Part shown: positions 53,112-61,932 of the stretch, piece after piece
How positions within the stretch are numbered: the stretch's first letter is position 1
How the letters are laid out: each line of letters opens with the position of its first letter
NCBI RefSeq assembly: GCF_020889705.1
Contig: NZ_JACMYP010000005.1
Span: 33,031 to 97,030, forward strand
Source of the DNA: Bradyrhizobium altum
GTDB taxonomy: Bacteria > Pseudomonadota > Alphaproteobacteria > Rhizobiales > Xanthobacteraceae
Direction: 5' to 3'
Length of the DNA: 64,000 nt
Translations under genes and position numbers: made by a program
The notes under the pieces: model-generated
Databases searched by the model: none
Seen by the model: only the letters and a program-made list of their open reading frames with translations
Told to the model about the DNA's origin: nothing

Positions 53112-54617
53112 ATGCGGTTTACCTCCCTGGTTGTCGAACTGATCCGCGCCCGGCCGCGCCTCGTGGTGTGGGTCGTCGTGCTGGTGCAGGCGGCGATCTG
53201 GCTGTTGCTGCCGTTGATCTTCTACGGCAGCCCGCCCGGTAATCTCGCCACCGTCCTCGCCTTCGGCCGCGAGTATCAGGTCGGCACCGACATGGGGCCG
53301 CCGCTTTCGTTCTGGCTCGCCGACATCGCCTTCCGCGCCGCCGGCAATCACGTCTTCGGCGTCTATCTGCTGGCGCAGGTCTGCGAAATCGCCACCTTCA
53401 TCGCCTTCTACCAGCTGGCGCGCGCCATCGTCGGCGGTCCGCAGGGCGTGCTGGCGGTGCTGCTGTCGATGACGGTCGTGGTGTTTTCCTCGCCAAGCGT
53501 CGAGTTCGGCCCGCTGATCCTGGCGCGTCCGCTGTGGGCGCTCCTGCTGCTGCATTCCTGGCAGCTGATCGGGCAAAACCGGCGCGCCGCCTGGTTCGCC
53601 TGGTCGATCGACTGCGGCCTGCTGCTGCTGACGACACCGGCGGCGCTCGGCATGATCCTGCTCGTGGTCGGCTTTGCGCTCGCAACCGAGCGCGGGCGCC
53701 GCACGCTGCGCGCGGTCGATCCGCTCTATGCGCTGCTGGTCATCATCGTGTTGGCGCTGCCCTATCTGATCTGGCTGGTCCGCGCCGACGTGCTGGCGCT
53801 GCCGGCCTTGCCCGCGGCTGCCGATCTCAAGGCGCGCGCGCTGCGCTGGGGCGTCGTGCTCGGCGGGCTGATCGTGGCGACCGCTGCGATCGTGCTGCTG
53901 GCGATCCTCAATTCGCGCTGGTTCGCCCGCGACCGTGAGGATGCCCCGATCATCTACCGTCCGCCGGTCAGTCCGCTGGCGCAGCACTTCGTTTATTTCT
54001 TCGCGTTTGCGCCGGCGATCGCGAGCAGCTTCGTCTCCGGGCTGTTCGATCTGGATCGCGCCTTCGGCGGCGCCGGCGTGGCGCTGCTGATGTCGGGGCT
54101 CGCGGTCGTCGTCGCGACCGGCGATCTGATCCATCTCAGGCGGCAGCGGCTGTTGCGCTCGGTGTGGGCCTTCGCTGTCGCGGCGCCCGCCGCGGTCGCG
54201 CTGGCGGCGGCGCTGTTCTTGCCCTGGACCAGCACCACCGAGGTGCCGACCTCGCTGCCGGCAGCAGCGATGGGACGTTTCTTCGACGACAGCTATGAAC
54301 GCCGCACCAATCAGCGCCTGCGCGCGGTGGCCGGCGATCCCGAGCTCGCCAGCCTGATTGCGATGAACGGACGCCGTCCGCATCTTTTGCTCGACGCCGC
54401 GCCGCAACGGACGCCGTGGCTGTCGGTCGCAAAGTTCAACGAGACCGGCGGCGTCGTGGTCTGGCGCGCGCAGGACACCGCCGGCACGCCGCCGCCCGAA
54501 CTCGCGCAACGCTTCCCCGGCCTGGTGCCGGAAGTGCCGCGCTCGTTCGACCGGCTGGTCAACGGCCGGCAGCCGGTGCTGCGGATCGGCTGGGCGATCG
54601 TGCGGCCGAAGGGGTAG
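53112..54617 (+). CDS. GT39/ArnT-like membrane glycosyltransferase
   Basis: A 501-aa polytopic membrane protein with about 9-10 helices. The N-terminal periplasmic loop after helix 1 has YQVGTDMGPPLSFWLADIAF, matching the acidic loop of family 39 (ArnT/PMT-like) transferases that move sugar from a polyprenyl carrier. The C-terminal 100 residues are soluble. The acceptor, lipid or protein, is unknown. The ATG at 53112 follows CATTTCAGGCG; the open frame upstream is repeat sequence. Confidence 0.8.
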   Translation: MRFTSLVVELIRARPRLVVWVVVLVQAAIWLLLPLIFYGSPPGNLATVLAFGREYQVGTDMGPPLSFWLADIAFRAAGNHVFGVYLLAQVCEIATFIAFYQLARAIVGGPQGVLAVLLSMTVVVFSSPSVEFGPLILARPLWALLLLHSWQLIGQNRRAAWFAWSIDCGLLLLTTPAALGMILLVVGFALATERGRRTLRAVDPLYALLVIIVLALPYLIWLVRADVLALPALPAAADLKARALRWGVVLGGLIVATAAIVLLAILNSRWFARDREDAPIIYRPPVSPLAQHFVYFFAFAPAIASSFVSGLFDLDRAFGGAGVALLMSGLAVVVATGDLIHLRRQRLLRSVWAFAVAAPAAVALAAALFLPWTSTTEVPTSLPAAAMGRFFDDSYERRTNQRLRAVAGDPELASLIAMNGRRPHLLLDAAPQRTPWLSVAKFNETGGVVVWRAQDTAGTPPPELAQRFPGLVPEVPRSFDRLVNGRQPVLRIGWAIVRPKG

Positions 54618-54631
54618 GGATCAGTAGATCT

Positions 54632-54715
54632 GTAGGATGGGTAGAGCGAAGCGAAACCCATCGATTGATGCTCGCTGCGCTAATGATGGGTTTCGCTGCG
54701 CTCTACCCATCCTAC
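54632..54715. repeat. Palindromic repeat, family D copy 2
   Basis: GTAGGATGGGTAGAGCGAAG.. to ..GCGCTCTACCCATCCTAC, nearly perfect ends, between the convergent GT39 and uracil-DNA glycosylase genes. Its right end supplies the TAG stop codon of the glycosylase gene. Confidence 0.9.
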
Positions 54716-55527
54716 GAAGCAAGCACCTTCGCGATCGCGCGCAGATCCTGCCACGACAACCGCTTGTAGGACGGCGAGCGCAACAGATAGGCCGGATGGA
54801 AGGTGGCGACGGCGCGGATCGTGCGCGTGCCGGTGTCGTAGTTGATCCATTTGCCGCGCGTGCGCATGATGCCCTCGCGCGTGCCGAGCAGCGCCTGCGT
54901 CGAGGGATTGCCGAGCGTCACCAGCACGTCGGGATTCACCAGCTCGATATGGCGCTGGATGAAGGGCAGGCACACCTGCGTCTCTTGCGGCGTCGGCGTG
55001 CGGTTGCCCGGCGGCCGCCACGGGATGACGTTGGCGATATAGGCTTTGCTGCGATCGAGCCCGATCGCCGCGATCATGCGGTCGAGCAGCTTGCCGGAGC
55101 GGCCGACGAACGGCAGCCCCTCGATGTCCTCGTCGCGGCCCGGCGCCTCGCCGACGAACATCACGCGCGCCTGCGGATTGCCATCGGCGAACACCAGCCG
55201 GGTCGCGGTGTGCTTCAGCGCGCAGCCGTCGAATGTCTCCATCAGCGTGCGCAAGGCTTCAAGCGTCGGCGCGGTGCCAGCGGCCTCGCGCGCGGAGGCG
55301 ATGGCGGCGTCCGGCGCAATGGTGATTTCGCTGCGCGGAACGGCCGGCATCGGAGGCGGGCGCAGCGGATTGAGTACGGCGGGACGCGGCGCGGCGGGGG
55401 CGGGAACTGGCTCGGGCTCTTCCAGCCGGTTGATCGGCTCGTCACCAAGCGCGCAATCGACCCCGGCCTCGAGGTAAAAGGCCAGCAATTGCTGCAGTGT
55501 AGGGGTGGGCTCGGGCGTCAGGGCCAT
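54712..55527 (-). CDS. Family 4-like uracil-DNA glycosylase
   Basis: A 271-aa uracil-DNA glycosylase-fold protein. The active-site block is [20 protein letters not shown] near residues 123-142, the second loop [13 protein letters not shown] near 166 and the HPAYLLR motif near the C-terminus. It should excise uracil from DNA. The four Cys that bind the iron-sulfur cluster in classical family 4 enzymes appear incomplete: Cys102 and Cys186 are present, but the other two positions look like Phe99 and Trp170. The Pro/Ala-rich residues 35-65 form a linker. Confidence 0.82.
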   Translation of the reverse strand: MALTPEPTPTLQQLLAFYLEAGVDCALGDEPINRLEEPEPVPAPAAPRPAVLNPLRPPPMPAVPRSEITIAPDAAIASAREAAGTAPTLEALRTLMETFDGCALKHTATRLVFADGNPQARVMFVGEAPGRDEDIEGLPFVGRSGKLLDRMIAAIGLDRSKAYIANVIPWRPPGNRTPTPQETQVCLPFIQRHIELVNPDVLVTLGNPSTQALLGTREGIMRTRGKWINYDTGTRTIRAVATFHPAYLLRSPSYKRLSWQDLRAIAKVLAS

Positions 55528-55712
55528 GATCGGCGCAATCTAGAGCATGGAGGAGAAAAGTGGAGGCTCGATTTCGGAAAAGATTATTCTCTGCGTATCC
55601 GGGCCGTGCAAAGCCATGGAAGCGCAATTCCATGGTTGTCCTTCCGCGAAAAATCGGAAACAACGACTTTTGAAAAGCTTAGTAGCGTTCTCAATGGGCT
55701 GAGATCAAGATC

Positions 55713-57371
55713 ATGAGTGCTGAAGACCTTCCCCCGCGCGAGTCTATGGAATTCGATGTCGTCATCGTCGGCGCCGGCCCCTCGGGCCTGTCGGCCGCGA
55801 TCCGGCTGAAGCAGCTCAATCCCGAGCTCTCGATCGTCGTGGTGGAGAAGGGCTCCGAGGTCGGCGCGCACATCCTGTCGGGGGCGGTGATCGATCCGGT
55901 GTCGCTCGACAGGCTGATCCCGGACTGGCGCGAGGACGCGGACTGTCCGCTGAAGACGCAGGTCAAGGAAGACCGCTTCTACTGGACGACGTCGCAGGGC
56001 TGGTTCCGCATCCCGAACTTCATCATGCCGCCGTTGATGCACAACCATCACAACTATATCGGCTCGCTCGGAAATGTCTGCCGCTGGCTGGCGCCGAAGG
56101 CGGAAGCGCTCGGCGTCGAGATCTACCCGGGCTTTGCCGCCACCGAAGTTCTCTATGACGACAAGGGCGCGGTGCGCGGCATCGCGACCGGCGACATGGG
56201 CATCGCCAAGGACGGCAGCCACAAGGATTCCTACACCCGCGGCATGGAGCTGCTCGGCAAGTACACGTTGTTCGCCGAAGGCGCGCGCGGCTCGCTGTCG
56301 AAGCAGCTGATCGCGAAGTTCAAGCTCGACGCCAACTCCGAGCCGCCGAAATTCGGCATCGGGCTGAAGGAGGTCTGGCAGATCGATCCGGCCAAGCACC
56401 GCAAGGGACGGGTTCAGCATACGCTGGGATGGCCGCTGAACGACAAGACCGGCGGCGGCTCGTTCCTCTATCATTACGACGACAACCGCGTCGCGGTCGG
56501 CTTCGTCGTGCATCTGAACTACAACGACCCGTATCTGTCGCCGTTCGACGAGTTCCAGCGGATGAAGACGCATCCCGACATCCGCGAGCTGTTCGAGGGC
56601 GGCAAGCGGCTTGCCTATGGTGCGCGCGCCATCACCGAGGGCGGCTACCAGTCGGTGCCGCGGCTCTCTTTCCCGGGCGGCGCGCTGATCGGCTGCGCAG
56701 CCGGCTTCGTCAACGTTCCGCGCATCAAGGGCGTTCACAATGCGATGGGCTCCGGCATGCTCGCCGCCGAGCATGTCGCGGCCGCGCTCGGCGCCGGTCG
56801 CGCCAATGACGAGCTCGTCGAGTACGAGAATGCCTGGCGCTCGTCCGCGATCGGCAAGGACCTGTTCAAGGTCCGTAATGCCAAGCCGTTGCTGTCGAAG
56901 TTCGGCAACCTGCTCGGAATGGCGCTCTCCGGCTTCGACATGTGGTGCAACACGCTCGGCTTCTCGCTGTTCGGCACCCAGTCGCACGCCAAGCCCGACC
57001 GCAAGACGCTCGATCCGTCCAAGCAGCACCAGCCGATCGCCTATCCGAAGCCGGACGGCAAGATCTCTTTCGACAAGCTGTCGTCGGTGTTCCTGTCCAA
57101 CACCAACCACGAGGAGGACCAGCCGGTCCATCTCAAGGTCGCCGACATGAATCTGCAGAAGACGTCGGAGCACGACGTGTTCGCCGGTCCCTCGAACCGC
57201 TATTGTCCGGCCGGTGTCTATGAGTGGGTCGAGGAATCGGCCGGCCCGCGCTTCCAGATCAACGCCCAGAACTGCGTCCACTGCAAAACCTGCGACGTGA
57301 AGGACCCCAACGGCAACATCACCTGGGTTCCTCCGGAGGGCGGCGGCGGTCCGAACTACGAGGCGATGTAA
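55713..57371 (+). CDS. Electron-transfer flavoprotein:ubiquinone oxidoreductase
   Basis: A 552-aa ETF-QO, full length. It takes electrons from reduced ETF (fatty-acid and amino-acid oxidation) and reduces ubiquinone at the inner membrane. The FAD motif VVIVGAGPSGLSAAIRLKQL lies near residues 15-34, the GGYQSVPRLSFPGGALIGC block is the membrane/quinone region, and the C-terminal [4Fe-4S] ligands are in NRYCPAGVYEW and CVHCKTCDVKDP. A Rho-independent terminator follows. Confidence 0.96.
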   Translation: MSAEDLPPRESMEFDVVIVGAGPSGLSAAIRLKQLNPELSIVVVEKGSEVGAHILSGAVIDPVSLDRLIPDWREDADCPLKTQVKEDRFYWTTSQGWFRIPNFIMPPLMHNHHNYIGSLGNVCRWLAPKAEALGVEIYPGFAATEVLYDDKGAVRGIATGDMGIAKDGSHKDSYTRGMELLGKYTLFAEGARGSLSKQLIAKFKLDANSEPPKFGIGLKEVWQIDPAKHRKGRVQHTLGWPLNDKTGGGSFLYHYDDNRVAVGFVVHLNYNDPYLSPFDEFQRMKTHPDIRELFEGGKRLAYGARAITEGGYQSVPRLSFPGGALIGCAAGFVNVPRIKGVHNAMGSGMLAAEHVAAALGAGRANDELVEYENAWRSSAIGKDLFKVRNAKPLLSKFGNLLGMALSGFDMWCNTLGFSLFGTQSHAKPDRKTLDPSKQHQPIAYPKPDGKISFDKLSSVFLSNTNHEEDQPVHLKVADMNLQKTSEHDVFAGPSNRYCPAGVYEWVEESAGPRFQINAQNCVHCKTCDVKDPNGNITWVPPEGGGGPNYEAM

Positions 57372-57494
57372 GAGTAGGGCGAAGACGGCCGACCACATTT
57401 GCGTGAGGCCGGTTGCAGCGTCCGCTGTCCTCTCCTCGCCTGGAGCGGCCGGATTGCACCGGCGGATACAAATGGTGAGGCGGAACAGGGGCCG

Positions 57495-57518
57495 CGGCGC
57501 CAGTATCCGGCGCTTTTT
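57495..57518 (+). terminator. Rho-independent terminator after ETF-QO
   Basis: GCGCC-AGTATCC-GGCGC followed by TTTTT, about 125 bp after the ETF-QO stop. Confidence 0.75.
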
Positions 57519-57801
57519 GCTTCCGCACGCGAATATGCCGGGGCCGGTCACGATACTGCCATAGTGGGAGGGTCTTGCGGTGAGCTGGCTGGATCGGCGG
57601 GCCTAACGGCCTAATCTGCCAATCGATTCGGCATGGGTTACCTTTGGGCGATCCTTGCGGATAAACGCCAAAAGCGGCATTGTCGCTCGCCGGGATGCCG
57701 CCGCTTGGGTTCGCATTTTGAGACTGATCGCAGGATCTTGTCGCGAAGATCTTGGCCGTAAATCCTTCGTGGCCTTAAACCCCTGGAGCAAGGCGACCGT
57801 G
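57519..57801. other. Gap before the TPR gene
   Basis: After the terminator the remaining stretch to the TPR gene (the whole gap is 430 bp) shows no domain-bearing frame. It should contain the TPR promoter; an in-frame extension from 57655 lacks conserved character. Confidence 0.4.
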
Positions 57802-59589
57802 ATGCTGTCCACCCGATTCAACCGCCTGACGATTGCCGTTCTTGCTGCCGCGGCGCTTGCAGTGCCTGCCCAGCTTGCGGCGCAGACACCAGACCATCCG
57901 ACCGACAATACCGCGCAATTCCCAAGCAAGACCGACCTGAAGTCGCTGACCACCGCCGGCAGCTATCTGGCCGCCCGCCACGCCAGTGTCGAGCGCGATG
58001 CGGCCTCCGCCGCCGCGTTCTACCGCTCGGCGCTGCGCACCGATCCGAAGAATTCCGAGCTGCTCGACCGCGCCTTCATCTCCTCGCTCGCCGACGGCGA
58101 CATCGAGGAGGCGGTGAAGCTCGCCGACCGCATCCTGATCCAGGACAAGGCCAACCGCGTCGCCCGCCTCGTCGTCGGCGTGCGCGACCTCAAGCTGAAG
58201 AAATACGCCGCCGCGCAGTCCAACATCAACCAGTCGGTCCGCGGCCCGATCACCGATCTGGTGGCCACGCTGCTGTCGGCCTGGGCGGCCTATGGCGCCG
58301 GCGACAGCAAGGGCGGGGTCGCCTCGATCGACAAGCTGACCGGCCCCGAGTGGTATCCGATCTTCAAGGATCTGCACGCCGGCATGATCTACGAGCTGTC
58401 CGGCAAGGAGAAGGATGCCGGCGCCCGCTTCGAGAAGGTCTACAAGCTCGACGATTCGATGCTGCGCACGGTCGATGAATATGCGCGCTGGACCTCGCGC
58501 AACAAGGATGCCGCCGCCGCGACCGCGATGTACGAGGCGTTCGACAAGAAGCTGCCGCGTCATCCGCTGGTGCTGGAGGGTATCAAGGAAACCAAGGCGG
58601 GCAAGAAGCTGCCGCCGCTGATCGATTCACCGCAGGCCGGCGCCGCCGAGGCGCTGTACGGCATCGGCGCGACGCTGACCCGCCGCGGCGGCGAGGACCT
58701 CGCATTGGTCTATCTGCAGCTCGCGCTCTATCTGCAGCCGAACCATCCGCTGGCGCTGCTGTCGCTCGCCGATCTCTATGAATCGGTGAAGAAGCCGCAG
58801 ATGGCGATCAAGGTCTATGAGCGGATGCCGGCGTCCTCGCCGCTGAAGCGCAACGCGCAGATCCAGCTCGCGACCAATCTCGACGCCGCCGACCGTAGCG
58901 ACGAGGCGATCAAGATCCTCAAGGAAGTCACCACGGATCAGCCGAAGGACATCGAGGCGATCCTGGCGCTCGGCAACATCGAGCGCGGCCGCAAGAAGTT
59001 CGCCGACTGCGCCACCACCTATTCGCAGGCGATCGACGCGCTGCCGGCCGCCGGCGGCGACAAGAACGCCTGGGTCACCTATTACTACCGCGGCATCTGC
59101 GAGGAGCGCTCCAAGCAGTGGAACAAGGCCGAGGCCGACATGCGCAAGGCGCTCGAGTTGCAGCCCGAGCAGCCGCATGTGCTGAACTATCTCGGCTATT
59201 CCTGGATCGACCAGGGCATCAACCTCGACGAAGGCATGAAGATGATCAAGCGTGCCGTCGATCAGCGCCCTGACGACGGCTACATCGTCGATTCCCTCGG
59301 TTGGGCCTTTTACCGGATCGGCAATTACGACGACGCGGTGAAGAACCTCGAGCGCGCGATCGACCTGAAGCCGGAAGATCCGACCATCAACGACCATCTC
59401 GGCGACGCCTACTGGCGCGTCGGCCGCACGCTGGAAGCCAAGTTCCAGTGGGCGCATGCGCGCGACCTCAAGCCCGAGCCGGAAGAGCTGCCGAAGATCC
59501 AGGCCAAGATCGACAACGGCCTGCCGGACGACACCTCGAACGCCGCCTCCGCCGACAAGAAGAAGGACGACGACGGCAAGGGCGGCTGA
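57802..59589 (+). CDS. Exported tetratricopeptide repeat protein
   Basis: A 595-aa TPR protein. The N-terminus MLSTRFNRLTIAVLAAAALA with cleavage near AQLAAQ is a signal peptide, so the protein is periplasmic or outer-membrane associated. At least eight TPR-like helical pairs follow; the clearest are near residues 325-390, 455-490 (NKAEADMRKALELQPEQPHV), 500-530 and 535-570 (YDDAVKNLERAIDLKPEDPT). The tail is Lys/Asp-rich (DKKKDDDGKGG). TPR proteins of this kind scaffold envelope assembly; the partner is unknown. Confidence 0.88.
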   Translation: MLSTRFNRLTIAVLAAAALAVPAQLAAQTPDHPTDNTAQFPSKTDLKSLTTAGSYLAARHASVERDAASAAAFYRSALRTDPKNSELLDRAFISSLADGDIEEAVKLADRILIQDKANRVARLVVGVRDLKLKKYAAAQSNINQSVRGPITDLVATLLSAWAAYGAGDSKGGVASIDKLTGPEWYPIFKDLHAGMIYELSGKEKDAGARFEKVYKLDDSMLRTVDEYARWTSRNKDAAAATAMYEAFDKKLPRHPLVLEGIKETKAGKKLPPLIDSPQAGAAEALYGIGATLTRRGGEDLALVYLQLALYLQPNHPLALLSLADLYESVKKPQMAIKVYERMPASSPLKRNAQIQLATNLDAADRSDEAIKILKEVTTDQPKDIEAILALGNIERGRKKFADCATTYSQAIDALPAAGGDKNAWVTYYYRGICEERSKQWNKAEADMRKALELQPEQPHVLNYLGYSWIDQGINLDEGMKMIKRAVDQRPDDGYIVDSLGWAFYRIGNYDDAVKNLERAIDLKPEDPTINDHLGDAYWRVGRTLEAKFQWAHARDLKPEPEELPKIQAKIDNGLPDDTSNAASADKKKDDDGKGG

Positions 59590-59625
59590 TCGGCCGTCCG
59601 CGCACTTATCTCCGGAAAATGCTGT

Positions 59626-59651
59626 GATGCCCGGGCCTGGTCCCGGGCATC
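59626..59651. terminator. Strong hairpin after the TPR gene
   Basis: GATGCCCGGG-CCTGGT-CCCGGGCATC, a perfect 10-bp stem 37 bp after the TPR stop, followed by GACGTTTCTGG rather than a T-run. It could be a terminator or a remnant of another repeat family. Confidence 0.5.
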
Positions 59652-59808
59652 GACGTTTCTGGCCTGAACTCGCAGATGGCCGGGCGATGACGGTTTGCCC
59701 GCGCCCAGCGCATGCCAAAGGCGGAATTTCGGTGCAAACAAAGGGATAGGATCGTGAGGCGATTTACGCTAATCGCAGCACAATGTTTGTTTTTAGGGGT
59801 TTATCGCC

Positions 59809-60696
59809 GTGCCGGCGCTGATTGAAGAAGGGCGTGCCAAGGTCAACCTGACGCTGAAGGTTGTCGGGCGGCGCGTCGATGGGTTTCACGACCTGGAGAG
59901 CGTCGTCGCGTTTGCCGATTGCGCCGATCGTCTCACGCTTGAGCCGGGGTCCGAGCTGTCGCTCTCGATGCTGGGGCCGCTGGCCGATGCCTGCGGCGAT
60001 ACATCGGATAATCTGGTGCTCAAGGCCGCGCGGCTGCTCGGCGAGCGCGTCGCGGACCTCGAGGTCGGCCACTTCACGCTGGAGAAGGTGCTGCCCGTTG
60101 CGGCCGGCATCGGCGGCGGCTCGGCGGATGCCGCGGCTGCGCTGCGGCTGCTGGCGCGGCTCAACGAGCTCTCGCTCGACGACAGCAGGATCATGGAGGT
60201 CGCGCTGCAGACCGGCGCCGACGTGCCGGTGTGCGTCGCCTCGCGCGCCTGTGACATGACCGGCGTCGGCGAGGGGCTGCTGCCGCTCGACCTGCCGAAA
60301 ATGCCCTGCGTGCTGGTCAATCCGCGCGTGCCGGTTGCGACCAAGGATGTCTTCAATGCGCTCGGCCTGCGCCATGGCGAGCTTCTGATCGGCGCCACCG
60401 ATGTCGTGATGCAGGGACCGTCCTGGCCGGACGCCGGCCGCGCGGTCGACGACTGGATCGCGGCGCTTTCGCGCGGCACCAACGATCTCGAAGCCTCCGC
60501 CGCGCGCATCGAGCCCGTCATCAGCGACGTCTTGTCGGCGCTGCGTGCGACCAAGGGCGTTCGCCTGGTGCGCATGTCGGGCTCCGGCGCGACCTGCTTT
60601 GCGGTGTTCGGAACCGACGCCGATGCCGAGGCCGCCGGCGAAAAGCTCCGCGCCGCGCATCCCGGCTGGTGGGTGCATGCGGGCGCGCTGAGCTAG
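59809..60696 (+). CDS. ispE: 4-diphosphocytidyl-2-C-methyl-D-erythritol kinase
   Basis: A 295-aa GHMP kinase of the non-mevalonate isoprenoid pathway that phosphorylates CDP-methylerythritol. The N-terminal RAKVNLTLKVVGRRVDGFHD, the ATP-binding glycine loop LPVAAGIGGGSADAAAALRL near residues 93-112 and the C-terminal VRLVRMSGSGATCFAVFG match the family. The start is a GTG preceded by TAGGGG. It reads into the repeat island downstream. Confidence 0.95.
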   Translation: MPALIEEGRAKVNLTLKVVGRRVDGFHDLESVVAFADCADRLTLEPGSELSLSMLGPLADACGDTSDNLVLKAARLLGERVADLEVGHFTLEKVLPVAAGIGGGSADAAAALRLLARLNELSLDDSRIMEVALQTGADVPVCVASRACDMTGVGEGLLPLDLPKMPCVLVNPRVPVATKDVFNALGLRHGELLIGATDVVMQGPSWPDAGRAVDDWIAALSRGTNDLEASAARIEPVISDVLSALRATKGVRLVRMSGSGATCFAVFGTDADAEAAGEKLRAAHPGWWVHAGALS

Positions 60697-60720
60697 CTAG
60701 CGCGCGTCCATTCTTCCTCC

Positions 60721-60843
60721 GTCATTCCGGGGCGCGCGTAGCGCGAGCCCGGAATCCATCGGGCTGCATCACTCGGGGATGAATGGATTCCGGGCTCGTG
60801 CTTCGCACGCCCTCAGGTGCGCAATTGCGCACCGGGAAATGAC
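60721..60843. repeat. Palindromic repeat, family C copy 3
   Basis: GTCATTCCGGGGCGCGCG.. to ..CCGGGAAATGAC. The nested palindrome extends here to 18 bp, GGTGCGCAATTGCGCACC (60816-60833). Confidence 0.85.
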
Positions 60844-60889
60844 GCACGGGGTGCGACAAACTGCCCCGACGGGCAACTCAGATTGCACG

Positions 60890-60968
60890 TTGGGTAGAGC
60901 GCAGCGAAACCCATCGCTTTGTACCCGTGGCGCCAATGATGGGTTTCGCTACGCTCTACCCATCCTAC
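60890..60968. repeat. Palindromic repeat, family D copy 3
   Basis: TTGGGTAGAGCGCAGCG.. to ..GCTCTACCCATCCTACG with CGAAACCCATCG / GATGGGTTTCG inner arms; the left end is degraded relative to the other family D copies. Confidence 0.8.
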
Positions 60969-61056
60969 GCAGCTGCGCGCCGTCAGCGCTCACTAATTTG
61001 TTCCGATTTTCAGAATTTAACTTGACGCCTGACCCAACTCAGATGTTCAATACATG

Positions 61057-61478
61057 CGTCTCACCCGATCGAGGGGCGCTTCGCGGTCGTCACGAACGCG
61101 GGTTGAGATGCGGTGGACGCGGATCGTGCAACTGACGAGTGCGCGTGAAGCGGACGGTGAAGTCGTGTGGTCCTGACGCCCTAGCGGCAGGTGTCTTTTC
61201 ACAAAACGCGAACGCGTCTTGTGAAGACGGTGACAAACAAGCCCAGTCTCACCGGGGAGAGCACGAAATAAGCCGTAACCCATCGCGCAGGGAAAGCCGG
61301 ATTGCTCCGGTTACACCTGTGGTCCTACCCCCGAGCTTTCTACCTTTTGCTCGGGGCCCATGGGTGCGATCGGCACCCGGTTTTCCCTGCGCCCTCATCA
61401 AGAGCGAGGGCGGAACGAGAAGCAAAGCTCGGACGGATCACGTCGCGAGAATGCGGATGTATGACTCAAAAGTCGAGC
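61057..61478 (+). ncRNA. Structured non-coding element (candidate RNA)
   Basis: About 420 bp with no protein-coding character but strong potential structure. A 14-bp stem (61285-61298 with 61379-61392, one G-U) encloses CCCCGAGC/GCTCGGGG (61329-61336 with 61349-61356) and GGGTGC/GCACCC (61362-61367 with 61373-61378), a multibranched fold. Upstream, CACAAAACGCG-AA-CGCGTCTTGTG (61200-61223) forms another hairpin with one mismatch. I recall close relatives of this sequence scattered through Bradyrhizobium genomes, which needs checking. Strand and boundaries are provisional. Together with adjacent repeats it makes the 1236-bp gap between ispE and the SMP-30 gene; no gene is seen there. Confidence 0.5.
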
Positions 61479-61490
61479 CACACATTCAGT

Positions 61491-61614
61491 GTCGTGCCGG
61501 GCTTGACCCGGGACCCATAACGACAAATGGAAGTTGTTGCGCGACGCTGGGGCCACAGCCCTCTTCAACCAACACGACCCTGTGGTTATGGGTCCCTGCT
61601 TTCGCAGGGACGAC
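61491..61614. repeat. Palindromic repeat, family B copy 4
   Basis: GTCGTGCCGGGCTTGACCCG.. to ..GGGTCCCTGCTTTCGCAGGGACGAC. The left and right arms derive from different subtypes (CCGGG against CCCTG), so pairing at the tips is imperfect. Confidence 0.8.
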
Positions 61615-61645
61615 GATTATGGATGCAGGCCGTGCCAAATTCGCT

Positions 61646-61765
61646 GTCGTCCTGGCGAAAGCCAGGACCATTACCCCAAATGAGAATTGTTGTGCGATGC
61701 TGACGCAACGATCCCATTCGTTACCAGGTGCGGTGGTTATGGGTCCTGGCTTTCGCCAGGACGAC
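61646..61765. repeat. Palindromic repeat, family B copy 5
   Basis: GTCGTCCTGGCGAAAGCCAG.. to ..CTGGCTTTCGCCAGGACGAC, perfect 20-bp ends. It lies 31 bp after copy 4, giving a tandem pair in the repeat island. Confidence 0.9.
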
Positions 61766-61932
61766 GTTGTGGGTGTGGTTAAGGTGCGGCCCAACACCTC
61801 AACGCCGGGCAGCGTTGTGCCCCTGATTGCTTGGCAAGCCAAATCCCGTTTGCCATAACAGGATGAAACAACAACGTTGCGCGTGCGGGACCGTTCGGAA
61901 TCCGCCGGCAGCAAATGAGCCGGGAGGATGCC

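Noticed and set aside
60697..61932. Possible tRNA or protein gene in the largest gap
   Set aside because: No acceptor/anticodon arrangement was found, and the open frames there run through inverted repeats with no conserved content.
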